Source: Massilia atriviolacea
GTDB taxonomy: Bacteria; Pseudomonadota; Gammaproteobacteria; Burkholderiales; Burkholderiaceae_D
Assembly: GCF_003953935.1 (NCBI RefSeq)
Contig: NZ_RXLQ01000027.1
Span: forward strand, 1-62,935
Reading direction: 5' to 3'
Length of the DNA: 62,935 nt
The notes under the pieces were generated by a model, which worked only from the letters and a program-made list of their open reading frames with translations, ran no database searches and was not told where the DNA came from. Below, one piece after another: positions 39,293 to 49,615 of this stretch (position 1 is its first letter; each line of letters begins with the position of its first letter). Position numbers and translations under genes: made by a program.

Positions 39293-40048
39293 TCATGCGC
39301 GCCTCGCCCGGTAGGCGCGGCAGGCCATGCCGAAGGCGCCGAACATGGCCATCGAGGCCGGGTTCTCGAGGATCATCCACTCGGGATGCCACTGCACAGC
39401 CAGGGTAAAGCCGGGCGCGGACGGCACCGAAAACGCTTCCACCAGGCCGTCGCGCGAGACCGCTTCGACCGCGATGCCGGGCGCGAGCCGGTCCACGCCC
39501 TGCCCGTGCAGGGAATTGACGGCGATGCGCTGGGCGCCGCCGAGCATGCGCTGGAAGGCGCCGCCGGGCGTGACGATCACGTCGTGGGCCGGGCCGTACT
39601 GCTCGTCGATGGAAGCGTCGGGATCTTCGCGGTGGTCCATCTTGCCTTCGACTTCCTGCACCGCCTGGTACAGGCTGCCGCCGAGGGCCACGTTCATTTC
39701 CTGGAAGCCGCGGCAGACCGCGATCAGGGGGATGCCGCGCTCGAGGGCGGCGCGGATCAGGGGCAAGGTGGTGGCGTCGCGCGCGCGGTCCTGCGGCAGG
39801 CTGGGATCGTGCACATCCTGGTCGTAGTAGCTCGGGTGCACGTTGGAGGCCGAGCCGGTGAGCATGATGCCGTCGCACACGGACAGCGAGGCGTCGAGGT
39901 CGAGCGCGGCGCCGAGCGCGGGCAGGATCATGGGGGCGCAGTCGGCGCCGAGGACGACGGCGTCGACATACTTGCGCTGCGCGGTGTGGTACGGATGGGG
40001 TCCGATCTGACGCGTGCAGGCGGGAACGAGGACGATAGGACGGCGCAT
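39293..40048 (-). CDS. puuD: Gamma-glutamyl-gamma-aminobutyrate hydrolase (PuuD-like)
   Basis: The 251-residue class I amidotransferase-fold hydrolase has the nucleophile Cys in IAVCRGFQEMNVALGG and the His in LAVQWHPEW, followed by the Glu. It would release GABA from its glutamyl conjugate. I chose the ATG at 40048 because the family begins with a short strand such as RRPIVLVPACTR; the frame is open to 40129. It is the first gene of the polyamine operon, and the promoter should lie in the gap before gabD. Confidence 0.9.
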   Translation of the reverse strand: MRRPIVLVPACTRQIGPHPYHTAQRKYVDAVVLGADCAPMILPALGAALDLDASLSVCDGIMLTGSASNVHPSYYDQDVHDPSLPQDRARDATTLPLIRAALERGIPLIAVCRGFQEMNVALGGSLYQAVQEVEGKMDHREDPDASIDEQYGPAHDVIVTPGGAFQRMLGGAQRIAVNSLHGQGVDRLAPGIAVEAVSRDGLVEAFSVPSAPGFTLAVQWHPEWMILENPASMAMFGAFGMACRAYRARRA

Positions 40049-40373
40049 GATTGTCGGTATAGGAACGAATGACGCACTCGGTTCATCATAATGGCTTATC
40101 GGCCCGATGGCGAGTGCTGCTTGATCCATCTCAAATGGACGACCTGGGCTTGAGGCATATCAATACGTCAAGCCTTGGGGACAGCTTAACGGCAAGTTGT
40201 CAAACATGCCAACACAAACCGCCAGCAAGGGAATTTTCCCGCATTGCAACTAATTTCTCATTAAAGCTCTGACCCCGGTGCGCGGTGCGCGCGCGGCTGG
40301 CGGGCAATTCCTTGTAAAAAACGCTAAGATGATTTCCCGGCCACGCGCCAAGCCCACTCACGAAAGCACAGTC
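40049..40373. promoter_or_regulatory. Divergent control region between the polyamine operon and gabD
   Basis: I see no gene in these 325 bases. They must contain promoters for puuD leftward and gabD rightward. A symmetric GGGAATTTTCCC lies at 40229-40240 in an AT-richer core and is a possible operator. I found no convincing sigma-54 match; TGGCATG on the minus strand has its TTGC at the wrong spacing. Confidence 0.4.
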
Positions 40374-41828
40374 ATGTTGAACCTGAAAGACCCGGCGCTG
40401 CTGCGGCAGCAATGTTTTATCGATGGCGAATGGTGCGATGCGGCCGATGCCGCCACCATCACGGTGACCAACCCGGCCACCGGCGAGGCGCTCGGCACGG
40501 TGCCGCGCATGGGCAAGGACGAGGCCGCGCGCGCCATCGCCGCCGCCAATGCGGCCTGGCCGGCCTGGCGCAAGAAAGGCGCGCGCGAACGCAGCGTCAT
40601 CTTGCGCAAATGGAACGACCTGATGATCGAGAATGCCGACGACCTGGCCCTGATCATGACCGCCGAACAGGGCAAGCCGCTCACCGAATCGAAGGGCGAG
40701 ATCGCCTACGCCGCCTCCTTCATCGAATGGTTCGCCGAGGAGGGCAAGCGGGTCGAGGGCGATACCTTGCAGTCGCCCTGGGCCGACCGCCGCCTGGTGG
40801 TGACCAAGGAGCCGATCGGCGTGTGCGCGGCGATTACGCCGTGGAATTTTCCGGCGGCGATGATCACGCGCAAGGCCGGCCCGGCGCTGGCGGCCGGCTG
40901 TCCGATGGTGGTCAAGCCGGCCGAGCTGACCCCGTTCTCGGCCCTGGCGCTGGCCGAACTGGCCGAGCGCGCCGGCATCCCGAAAGGCGTGTTCAGCGTC
41001 ATCACCGGCGACTCGAAAGCCATCGGCGCCGAAATGACCGGCAATCCGCTGGTGCGCAAGCTGACCTTCACCGGCTCGACCCAGGTCGGGCGCGTGCTGA
41101 TGGAGCAATGCGCGCCGACCATCAAGAAGCTGTCGCTGGAGCTGGGCGGCAACGCGCCCTTCATCGTGTTCGACGACGCCGACCTCGATGCGGCGGTCGA
41201 AGGGGCGATTGCCTCCAAGTACCGCAATGCCGGCCAGACCTGCGTATGCGCCAACCGCCTGTACGTGCAGGATGGGGTGTACGAACGCTTCGCCGAGAAG
41301 CTGGTGGCGGCGGTCGCCAGGCTGAAAGTCGGCAACGGCCAGGACGTGGGCGTGACGCAAGGTCCGCTGATCGAAGAAAAGGCCGTGGCCAAGGTCGAGG
41401 AGCATATCGCCGATGCGCTGTCGAAAGGCGCGCGCCTGCTGGCCGGCGGCAAGCGCCATGCGCTGGGGCACAGCTTTTTCGAGCCGACCGTGCTGGCCGA
41501 CGTGAGCTCGCAGATGCAGGTGGCCACCGAGGAAACCTTCGGCCCGCTCGCGCCCCTGTTCCGCTTCGATACCGAGGACGATGTCATCGCCATGGCCAAC
41601 GATACCGAATTCGGGCTGGCGGCGTATTTCTACTCGCGCGACATCGGGCGCGTGTGGCGCGTGGCCGATGCGCTGGAGACCGGCATGGTCGGCGTCAACA
41701 CCGGCCTGATCTCGACCGAAGTGGCGCCGTTCGGCGGCGTCAAGCAGTCCGGGCTGGGGCGCGAAGGCTCGCGCTACGGCATCGACGACTATCTGGTCGT
41801 CAAGTACATCTGCATGGGCGGGCTGTAA
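40374..41828 (+). CDS. gabD: Succinate-semialdehyde dehydrogenase (GabD)
   Basis: The 484-residue dehydrogenase oxidises succinate semialdehyde to succinate. It has TPWNFPAAMITRKAGPALAAG, FTGSTQVGRVL, the catalytic Glu in LELGGNAPFIVF and the catalytic Cys in NAGQTCVCANR, the Cys-x-Cys form typical of GabD. EETFGPLAPLFRF and PFGGVKQSGLGREGS follow. It completes the route from GABA, though no GABA aminotransferase other than the SpuC-like enzyme is in the window. The start MLNLKDPALL at 40374 is preferred over the open frame upstream. It is divergent from the polyamine operon. Confidence 0.94.
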   Translation: MLNLKDPALLRQQCFIDGEWCDAADAATITVTNPATGEALGTVPRMGKDEAARAIAAANAAWPAWRKKGARERSVILRKWNDLMIENADDLALIMTAEQGKPLTESKGEIAYAASFIEWFAEEGKRVEGDTLQSPWADRRLVVTKEPIGVCAAITPWNFPAAMITRKAGPALAAGCPMVVKPAELTPFSALALAELAERAGIPKGVFSVITGDSKAIGAEMTGNPLVRKLTFTGSTQVGRVLMEQCAPTIKKLSLELGGNAPFIVFDDADLDAAVEGAIASKYRNAGQTCVCANRLYVQDGVYERFAEKLVAAVARLKVGNGQDVGVTQGPLIEEKAVAKVEEHIADALSKGARLLAGGKRHALGHSFFEPTVLADVSSQMQVATEETFGPLAPLFRFDTEDDVIAMANDTEFGLAAYFYSRDIGRVWRVADALETGMVGVNTGLISTEVAPFGGVKQSGLGREGSRYGIDDYLVVKYICMGGL

Positions 41829-41843
41829 GCGGCCTGCGCCGAA

Positions 41844-41865
41844 CCCGCCGGCTCAGTCCGGCGGG
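41844..41865. terminator. GC-rich hairpin between gabD and the MazG-like gene
   Basis: CCCGCCGG (41844-41851) pairs with CCGGCGGG (41858-41865) around CTCAGT, which holds part of the convergent gene's stop. No T-run follows, so it is only a possible terminator. Confidence 0.4.
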
Positions 41866-42221
41866 TATTCGTGGTATTTGCGCGCATCGCCGCGCACCTT
41901 GTCTGCCGGGTACTTGGCCCGGTTGAGCGCCATCTTTTCTTCCACCGCCGCGCCCAGGTCGACATCGAGCCGGTCCGCCAGCAGCACCAGGTAGACCAGC
42001 ACGTCGGCCATTTCGTGGCGCACCTGGACCAGCTTGTCCTCGCCCAGTTCTTCCCGCACGCCGGTCTTGATCCACTGGAAATGCTCGAGCAGCTCGGCCG
42101 CTTCCACCGACAGCGCCGACGACAGGTTTTTGGGCGTGTGGAACTGGCCCCAGTCGCGCTCCTCGACGAAGCTGCGGGCGAGTGCGCGGATGCTTTCCAG
42201 CCGGTTATTTTCTTGATTCAA
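41853..42221 (-). CDS. MazG-like nucleotide pyrophosphohydrolase
   Basis: The 122-residue protein has the all-alpha NTP pyrophosphatase pattern: LSVEAAELLEHFQW carries the first pair of metal-binding Glu residues, and VRHEMADVLVYLVLLADRLD the second acidic set. Such enzymes hydrolyse dCTP or other nucleotides and clean the pool. I chose a TTG start at 42221 because GGAG sits seven bases upstream (GGAGTAATAATTTG); the open frame reaches 42275 without a better signal. It converges with gabD. Confidence 0.87.
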   Translation of the reverse strand: MNQENNRLESIRALARSFVEERDWGQFHTPKNLSSALSVEAAELLEHFQWIKTGVREELGEDKLVQVRHEMADVLVYLVLLADRLDVDLGAAVEEKMALNRAKYPADKVRGDARKYHEYPPD

Positions 42222-42447
42222 ATTATTACTCCATTCGTATTTTCCACACTGTTGCCAGGCGGCCCGCGCCACCATATGTGTTGCGTCTTTGCAGCAAGTG
42301 CGCGTTTTGTTGTATTTACTTGCGATAGGACAAGATACTATTGCCGGACAGAGCGAGCGCCACGACGCGCCCCTGTGCAGTCATGCGGCCATGCCCCCGC
42401 CGCGACGCCACTCCATACGGTAGCCCATTCGATCAAAAGGAAATCAC

Positions 42448-43278
42448 ATGTTTTCACGTATGACCGTCGTTTCGCTGGCGCTGGCCGCCATCCTGCCGCT
42501 GTCGGCGCAGGCCCAGGACGCCCAGCCCGCCCCGGCAGCACAGCCTGCCCAGCCCGCCCAGCCTGCACCTCGCGCGGCGCACGGCGCCCACGCCAAGCAC
42601 GAGTGGACGTATTCCGGCAAGACCGGGCCGACACGCTGGGGCGGCATCAAGTCCGATTATGTCATCTGCAAGACCGGCCATGCGCAGTCGCCGATCGATA
42701 TCCGCACCAACGCGACCAGCAAATCCACGCTCGACCCGATCCTGTTCGAATACCAGATATCGCCGCTGAAAATCATCGATAACGGCCACACGGTGCAGGT
42801 CAATTATGCGCCGGGCAGCGGGATGTCGATCAGCGGCGTGCGCCATGAATTGCTGCAGTTCCATTTCCATACGCCGAGCGAAGAGCGCATCAACGGCAAG
42901 CAGTATCCCCTGGGATTGCACCTGGTCCACAAGAACGCGGACAACAAGCTGGCCGTGGTTGCGGTGCTGTTCAAGCTGGGCAAGGAAAACCCGGCGCTGG
43001 CGGCTATTTTCAACAACCTGCCGAAGGAAGCCGAAGTCGAGCAGGCGGTCGAGGGCGTGACGATCGACATGATGGGCATCTTGCCGCCAACCCAGGGTTA
43101 CTATAACTTCCCGGGCTCGCTGACCACGCCGCCGTGCAGCGAGGAAGCCAACTGGTTCGTCCTGAAGACGCCGGTAGAAATGTCGAAAGCGCAGCTGGCC
43201 CAGTTCCACAAGCTGTACAAGCACAACGCCCGTCCGGTGCAGCACCTGAACGGGCGTGTGATTAAAGAAAGCAATTAA
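42448..43278 (+). CDS. Alpha-class carbonic anhydrase, exported
   Basis: The 276-residue protein has a signal peptide (VSLALAAILPLSAQA) and then a Pro/Ala/Gln linker. The alpha-class core shows GHAQSPIDIRT, LLQFHFHTPSEE with two zinc-binding His residues, and HLVHKN with the third. PGSLTTPPCSEEANWFVL is the conserved substrate-pocket strand. It hydrates CO2 in the periplasm. AAAGGA lies before the ATG. A beta-class enzyme gene faces it downstream, so the cell has both periplasmic and cytoplasmic forms side by side. Confidence 0.96.
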   Translation: MFSRMTVVSLALAAILPLSAQAQDAQPAPAAQPAQPAQPAPRAAHGAHAKHEWTYSGKTGPTRWGGIKSDYVICKTGHAQSPIDIRTNATSKSTLDPILFEYQISPLKIIDNGHTVQVNYAPGSGMSISGVRHELLQFHFHTPSEERINGKQYPLGLHLVHKNADNKLAVVAVLFKLGKENPALAAIFNNLPKEAEVEQAVEGVTIDMMGILPPTQGYYNFPGSLTTPPCSEEANWFVLKTPVEMSKAQLAQFHKLYKHNARPVQHLNGRVIKESN

Positions 43279-43320
43279 GCGGCAAAGCTGAACAAGGTCG
43301 CCCCGCGCGGGCGAGCGCCC

Positions 43321-43983
43321 TTACGCTTCCTGGTACTCCAGCAGGCGCGCCGCCAGTTTCGGCGCCAGTTCATCGGCGCCGCTCACGCTCATCCCCAGGT
43401 CGCGCAGCAAGCCGTCGTGCAGGCCGTACACCCAGCCATGCACGGTCAGCGGCTGGCCGCGTTCCCAGGCGTCCTGCACCACCGTGGTCTGCGCCGTGTT
43501 GACCACCTGCTCCGTCACGTTCAGCTCGCACAAGCGGTCCGCGCGCGCACGCGAGGGCAACACATCGCCCAGGTATTTCTCGTGCTTTTGCTGCACATCC
43601 TGCACATGGCGCAGCCAGTTGTCGGCCAGGCCGACGCGCTTGTTGATCATGGCCGCGTGCACGCCCGAGCAGCCGTAGTGGCCGCAGACGATCACGTGCT
43701 TGACCTTGAGCACGTCGATCGCGAATTGCAGCACGGTCAGGCAGTTCAGGTCGGAATGCACGACCACATTGGCGATATTGCGGTGGACGAACAATTCGCC
43801 CGGCGCCAGTCCCAGCAACTCGTTGGCCGGCACGCGGCTGTCGGAACAGCCGATCCACAGATACTCGGGCGACTGCTGGGCGGTCAGGGCCTTGAAGAAA
43901 TTTTCATCCCTGGCCACCATCGCCGCGGCCCAGTCGCGGTTGCGTTTGAAGAGCGCGTCGATATCGTATTGTGCTTGCGTCAT
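43321..43983 (-). CDS. can: Beta-class carbonic anhydrase
   Basis: The 220-residue cytoplasmic enzyme has the zinc ligands in IGCSDSRVP and in ICGHYGCSGV-like VCGHYGCSGV (His and Cys), with the Asp-Arg pair beside the first Cys. ELNVTEQV and VHGWVYGLHDGLLRDL match the E. coli Can protein closely, and the length is identical. It supplies bicarbonate for carboxylases. AGGACAGAC before the ATG is a good ribosome-binding site. It lies downstream of dnaJ across a strong terminator, so it is a separate transcript. Confidence 0.96.
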   Translation of the reverse strand: MTQAQYDIDALFKRNRDWAAAMVARDENFFKALTAQQSPEYLWIGCSDSRVPANELLGLAPGELFVHRNIANVVVHSDLNCLTVLQFAIDVLKVKHVIVCGHYGCSGVHAAMINKRVGLADNWLRHVQDVQQKHEKYLGDVLPSRARADRLCELNVTEQVVNTAQTTVVQDAWERGQPLTVHGWVYGLHDGLLRDLGMSVSGADELAPKLAARLLEYQEA

Positions 43984-44007
43984 GTCTGTCCTGTCCGTTC
44001 GAAAAAA

Positions 44008-44043
44008 AACCGCTGACAGGCCCGAGAGCCAGTTTCAGCGGTT
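44008..44043 (-). terminator. Intrinsic terminator after dnaJ
   Basis: On the minus strand AACCGCTGA pairs with TCAGCGGTT (44008-44016 and 44035-44043) and is followed by a run of T. It ends the dnaK-dnaJ transcript before the carbonic anhydrase gene. Confidence 0.85.
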
Positions 44044-44070
44044 AAGTGAATATGCGTGGCTAGGCCCGCC

Positions 44071-45204
44071 TTATTCGAAAAAATCTTTCACCTTGTCCAT
44101 CCAGCCTTTGCTTTGCGGACTATGCTTGCCGCCGCCTTCGACCGTCAGGCGCTCGAATTCGCGCAGCAGGTCTTTTTGCTTGTCGGTCAGCTTGACCGGC
44201 GTTTCGACCGCCACGTGGCAGAACAGGTCGCCCGGGTAACCGGAACGGCGGCCTTTGATGCCCTTCGCCTTCAGGCGGAAGGTCCGGCCCGATTGCGTGC
44301 CTTCAGGAATCGTGAACGAGACCTTGCCGGACAGGGTCGGCACTTCGATGTCGCCGCCCAGGGTCGCCTTGACGAAGGAAATCGGCATTTCGCAATGCAG
44401 GTCGTCGCCTTCGCGGTTGAACACGGCGTGCGGCTTGACCCGCACTTCGATCAACAGGTCGCCCGGCGGCCCGCCGTTGGTGCCCGGCTGGCCGAGCCCC
44501 TTGTAGCGGATGCTCATGCCGCTTTCGATACCGGCCGGAATATTGACTTCCTGGACCTTGTGGCGCTTGATCATGCCCTCGCCGCCGCATGGCGCGCACG
44601 GATCGGCGATGATCTTGCCGCTGCCGTGGCAGCGCGAGCAGGTCTGCTGGATGCTGAAGAAGCCTTGCTGCACGCGCGTCTGGCCGTGTCCGCCGCACTG
44701 GGTACAGGTGACCGGCGACGTGCCCGGCTTGGCGCCGCTGCCGTGGCAGGTTTCGCACTTGTCCCAGGTCGGGATGCGCAGTTCCTGGCTGTGGCCGTGC
44801 GCCGCCTGCTCCAGCGTGATATCGAGGCTCATGCCCATGTCGGCGCCACGGTACACTTGTGGACCGGAACTGCGACTGCGGCCGCCGCCGCCGAAAATAT
44901 CGCCGAAGATATCGCCGAAGCTGTCCGGGAAGCCGCCGGCGCCGCCAAACCCGCCGCCACCGCCGCCGCCCATGTTCGGATCGACGCCGGCGTGACCGTA
45001 GCGGTCGTACGCCTCGCGCTTTTCCGGATTGGTCAGCATTTCGTACGCTTCCTTGACTTCCTTGAACTTCTCTTCCGATTCCTTACTGTCCGGATTGCGG
45101 TCCGGATGGTATTTCATCGCAAGCTTGCGATACGACTTCTTGATCTCTTCTTCAGAAGCATTCTTGGCGACCCCGAGGATCTGGTAAAAATCACGCTTTG
45201 CCAT
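44071..45204 (-). CDS. dnaJ: Chaperone DnaJ
   Basis: DnaJ brings unfolded proteins to DnaK and triggers its ATPase. The 377-residue protein has the J domain with YHPDRNP, then a Gly/Phe-rich region with a run of glycines. Four CxxCxGxG zinc repeats follow ([32 protein letters not shown]), then the C-terminal substrate domains. It lies 139 bases after dnaK, with a hairpin and T-run in the gap that may lower its expression relative to dnaK. Confidence 0.98.
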   Translation of the reverse strand: MAKRDFYQILGVAKNASEEEIKKSYRKLAMKYHPDRNPDSKESEEKFKEVKEAYEMLTNPEKREAYDRYGHAGVDPNMGGGGGGGFGGAGGFPDSFGDIFGDIFGGGGRSRSSGPQVYRGADMGMSLDITLEQAAHGHSQELRIPTWDKCETCHGSGAKPGTSPVTCTQCGGHGQTRVQQGFFSIQQTCSRCHGSGKIIADPCAPCGGEGMIKRHKVQEVNIPAGIESGMSIRYKGLGQPGTNGGPPGDLLIEVRVKPHAVFNREGDDLHCEMPISFVKATLGGDIEVPTLSGKVSFTIPEGTQSGRTFRLKAKGIKGRRSGYPGDLFCHVAVETPVKLTDKQKDLLREFERLTVEGGGKHSPQSKGWMDKVKDFFE

Positions 45205-45247
45205 TTGTCGGCACCTTGCTGTCTAGCTACTACGCTACTGTTTATGC

Positions 45248-45274
45248 AAAAAACCGAGCCGCTGGAGGGCTCGG
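45248..45274 (-). terminator. Terminator-like hairpin between dnaK and dnaJ
   Basis: On the minus strand CCGAGCC pairs with GGCTCGG around a seven-base loop and is followed by six T. Because dnaJ continues downstream with no clear promoter, it probably acts as a partial terminator. Confidence 0.75.
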
Positions 45275-45343
45275 CTTGTCGTGGCCTTTGCTCGATCCGG
45301 GCGCGCCGCCTACCGCTGCAACGCGCCCCTGCTCCGGCATGAA

Positions 45344-47290
<1,947 letters not shown>

Positions 47291-47330
47291 GATTTTTTTC
47301 CTTTTAATTACTTAGTTTCAGATGACTTGA

Positions 47331-47358
47331 ATATGTGGAAAAACTGCGTGCTTTCAAG
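47331..47358 (-). promoter_or_regulatory. Sigma-32-type promoter match before dnaK
   Basis: On the minus strand CTTGAAA (47352-47358) is followed after 13 bases by CCACATAT (47331-47338), one mismatch from the CCCCATNT consensus. It lies between the grpE stop and dnaK, which would give dnaK its own heat-shock promoter. Confidence 0.62.
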
Positions 47359-47382
47359 ACCTTGCAAGAGAGCACACCGTAT

Positions 47383-47919
47383 TTATTTTGCTTGTGCTGC
47401 GGTAACGATGGCGGGACGCAGCAGGCGGTCGGCGATCATATAGCCTTTTTGCAGCACGCTGACCACGGTGTTCGCTTCCTGCTCGGCAGGAACCACGGCG
47501 ACGGCCTGGTGCTTCATCGGATCGAGCTTGTCGCCCTGGGCCGGCAGCACTTCGACCAGCTTGTTCTTCTCGAATGCCGAGGTGAGCTGCTTGAGGGTCA
47601 TTTCGACGCCTTCTTTCAGCGAGTCGAGCGATGGGGACTCGACCTTGAGCGCCATTTCGAGACTGTCGCGTACCGGCACCATGGCTTCGGCGAAACTTTC
47701 GATGGCGAATTTGTGCGCCTTGCTGACGTCTTCCTGGGCGCGGCGGCGGATGTTTTCGCCTTCGGCCTTGGCGCGCATGAAGGCGTCGTGCATTTCGGCC
47801 AGCTTGGCTTCGGTGGCGCTGAGCTGCTCTTCGAGGCTCGGCTCGCCATTGGCAGGGGCCGCAGCCTGGACGGATTCGTCGGACGGTGGCGACACTTCTG
47901 GATTTTCTTGCTCTTGCAT
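47383..47919 (-). CDS. grpE: Nucleotide exchange factor GrpE
   Basis: GrpE releases ADP from DnaK. The 178-residue protein has an acidic N-terminus, a long helix ([25 protein letters not shown] is its start), then the DSLEMAL segment and the beta-wing with [20 protein letters not shown] chose the ATG at 47919, which has AGGAG upstream and gives the usual MQEQEN-like acidic start; the frame is open 22 codons further. A consensus sigma-32 promoter lies about 70-95 bases upstream. Confidence 0.97.
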   Translation of the reverse strand: MQEQENPEVSPPSDESVQAAAPANGEPSLEEQLSATEAKLAEMHDAFMRAKAEGENIRRRAQEDVSKAHKFAIESFAEAMVPVRDSLEMALKVESPSLDSLKEGVEMTLKQLTSAFEKNKLVEVLPAQGDKLDPMKHQAVAVVPAEQEANTVVSVLQKGYMIADRLLRPAIVTAAQAK

Positions 47920-47987
47920 CGGAAAAGCTCCTGGAATCAATGACTTAACTAATTGTTTGACCTGTCTTGCTAGCCACATAGACACCC

Positions 47988-48015
47988 AAATGGGGCTATA
48001 ACCTACATTTTCAAG
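47988..48015 (-). promoter_or_regulatory. Consensus sigma-32 promoter of grpE
   Basis: On the minus strand CTTGAAA (48009-48015), 13 bases, then CCCCATTT (47988-47995) match the heat-shock consensus without a mismatch. I found no CIRCE inverted repeat nearby, so control appears to be by sigma-32 rather than HrcA. Confidence 0.88.
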
Positions 48016-48162
48016 GGGAATCCTGCAGCGTTGCTTTTTAGTGCACTGTTACAAATATTACCAATGAGGGGATTCTTTTCAGGACGGCCCGGACTACCAT
48101 GAAGATATCCAGCTCGCGAGCGCGTGCATCGCCCGCGCCACAGCTGTTTCAGGGAGTTCGAC

Positions 48163-48264
48163 ATGAAGTTGCCGTTGATTGCCGCCAGCGTTGTTGCTTA
48201 CACCGTGCTAGCGCTGGCCATGATCTGCTATGCCGGTCTGAGTGTGCACGGAACGCTATTTTAA
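48163..48264 (+). CDS. Small single-span membrane peptide (33 residues)
   Basis: An ATG at 48163 begins a 33-codon frame ending with TAA at 48262-48264. Residues about 4-26 form one hydrophobic span (LIAASVVAYTVLALAMICY) with a Lys at position 2, followed by a short polar tail. AGGGAG lies six bases before the ATG, which is a strong initiation signal. A possible promoter has TTGCTT at 48031-48036 and AATATT at 48054-48059, spaced 17. It is divergent from the heat-shock grpE promoter. I do not recognise it; coding status rests on the ribosome-binding site and composition. Confidence 0.55.
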   Translation: MKLPLIAASVVAYTVLALAMICYAGLSVHGTLF

Positions 48265-48302
48265 CAGGCGGCAAAGCGCGCCTGTCAATCCGCACGGGTG
48301 GA

Positions 48303-48341
48303 GGCACGGCGGTAGGCACCGCGGTAGGCACGGCGGTAGGC
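48303..48341. repeat. 12-bp tandem repeat between the small peptide gene and hemH (3 units)
   Basis: Three units GGCACGGCGGTA, GGCACCGCGGTA and GGCACGGCGGTA run from 48303 to 48338, followed by GGC. The unit is identical to that inside the second S9 peptidase gene at 12071-12130. It ends about 10 bases from the hemH stop codon. Confidence 0.93.
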
Positions 48342-48351
48342 CGCCGTCCGG

Positions 48352-49458
48352 TCAGCTTGCGCCCAGTTGCTGGGCGTTGCGGCGGCCTGCTTCCAGGTCC
48401 TGTTTTTCCGCTTCGCGCTGGGCGGGCGTGGCTCTGGTGTTCCAGCCCAGCAGGTGCTGCTCGGTGATGTCGGCCAAGCCGGCGATCCAGGCAGGCGATT
48501 CGTTCAGGCACGGGATGTAATGGAATTCGCGTCCGCCGGCGGCCTCGAAGTCGTGCTTCGCTTCCATGGCGATCTCTTCCAGCGTTTCCAGGCAGTCGCT
48601 CGTGAAACCGGGGCAGATCAGGTCGACACGCTTGAGGCCGTCTTTCGCCATCTGTACCAGGGTCGGCGCCGTGTACGGCTGCAGCCATTCGGCCTTGCCG
48701 AAGCGCGACTGGAAGGTCACCAGGTATTGCTCGCTCGATAGGCCCAGTGCGGTCGCCAGCAGGCGCGCCGTCTTATGGCATTCGCAGTGGTAGGGGTCGC
48801 CCAGCATCAGGGTGCGCTTCGGCACGCCGTGAAAACTCATCACCAGCTTGTCGCCTCGGCCGTTGACTTTCCAGTGCGCCAGCACGCTGTCGCGCAGGGC
48901 GTCGATGTAGCCGTCCTGGTCGTGGTAGTGCTTGATCATGCGCAGTTCCGGCACGTTGCGCACCCCGGCGTAGTGGGCGAACACGGCGTCGCTGATGGAG
49001 CCGGTGGTGGTTCCCGAATATTGCGGGTAGGCCGGCAGGATGGCGATGCGCTCGCAGTTCTCCGCCTTGAGCTGGTCCAGCACTTCCGGCAGGGAAGGCG
49101 AGCCGTAGCGCATGGCCATCACCACCTTGACCGCATCGTGTCCGCGCTCGCCCAGCAGGCCGCGCAGCAGGAGCGCCTGCTTCTGGGTGTGGACCTTGAG
49201 CGGGGAGCCTTCCTTGGTCCAGATCGACGCGTACTTGGCGGCCGACTGGCTGGAGCGGAACGGCAGGATAATCAGGTGCAGGATCATCCACCAGAGGGCG
49301 CGCGGAATTTCCACCACGCGCGGATCGGACAGGAATTCCTTCAGGTAGCGCCGCACGGCCGGAGTGGTCGGGGCATCGGGGGTGCCCAGGTTGACCAGCA
49401 CCACGGCATTGCGCGCCGGGGTGCCGTGGGTGAAGGGAGGTTCTTTGCGGAAAGACAT
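48352..49458 (-). CDS. hemH: Ferrochelatase
   Basis: HemH inserts iron into protoporphyrin IX, the last step of haem synthesis. The 368-residue protein has AVVLVNLGTPDAPT at the start, the catalytic-region VMSFHGVPKRTLMLGDPY with the conserved His, the TFQSRFGKAEWLQPYT segment and the Glu-rich ICPGFTSDCLETLEEIAME. Length is normal for proteobacterial enzymes. The 5' gap to recN is short and carries a palindromic repeat. The hemH and grpE-dnaK genes are often neighbours in betaproteobacteria. Confidence 0.97.
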   Translation of the reverse strand: MSFRKEPPFTHGTPARNAVVLVNLGTPDAPTTPAVRRYLKEFLSDPRVVEIPRALWWMILHLIILPFRSSQSAAKYASIWTKEGSPLKVHTQKQALLLRGLLGERGHDAVKVVMAMRYGSPSLPEVLDQLKAENCERIAILPAYPQYSGTTTGSISDAVFAHYAGVRNVPELRMIKHYHDQDGYIDALRDSVLAHWKVNGRGDKLVMSFHGVPKRTLMLGDPYHCECHKTARLLATALGLSSEQYLVTFQSRFGKAEWLQPYTAPTLVQMAKDGLKRVDLICPGFTSDCLETLEEIAMEAKHDFEAAGGREFHYIPCLNESPAWIAGLADITEQHLLGWNTRATPAQREAEKQDLEAGRRNAQQLGAS

Positions 49459-49582
49459 GGGTTCGGCGATCGTGAGCGGGAGAGCCGATATTATAGGGTT
49501 CTGTGTTAAATCCCAGCACTATTTACGTGGGATGAACCGGTTTTCGGGAGGGATGACCCGGTAGCACCAGCGCCATCGATTG

Positions 49583-49610
49583 CGTCGTCTCCGCGAAGGC
49601 GGGGACGACG
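49583..49610. repeat. Short palindromic intergenic repeat, copy A
   Basis: CGTCGTCTCCGC and GCGGGGACGACG pair at 11 of 12 positions around GAAG. It belongs to the CGTCATTCCCGC...GCGGGAATGACG type of intergenic palindrome, which also occurs near 52411 and 54954 in this window. It lies just past the recN stop and could act as a transcript-end structure. Confidence 0.75.
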
Positions 49611-49615
49611 GCAGC

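Noticed and set aside
40180-40220. Sigma-54 promoter for the polyamine operon (minus strand TGGCATG...TTGC)
   Set aside because: The two blocks are nine bases apart rather than four, which breaks the required spacing.
48099-48467. A 122-codon frame running through the 12-bp repeat near hemH
   Set aside because: It overlaps the hemH 3' end antisense, has no ribosome-binding site and no family-like segment; the 33-codon frame with AGGGAG is better supported.
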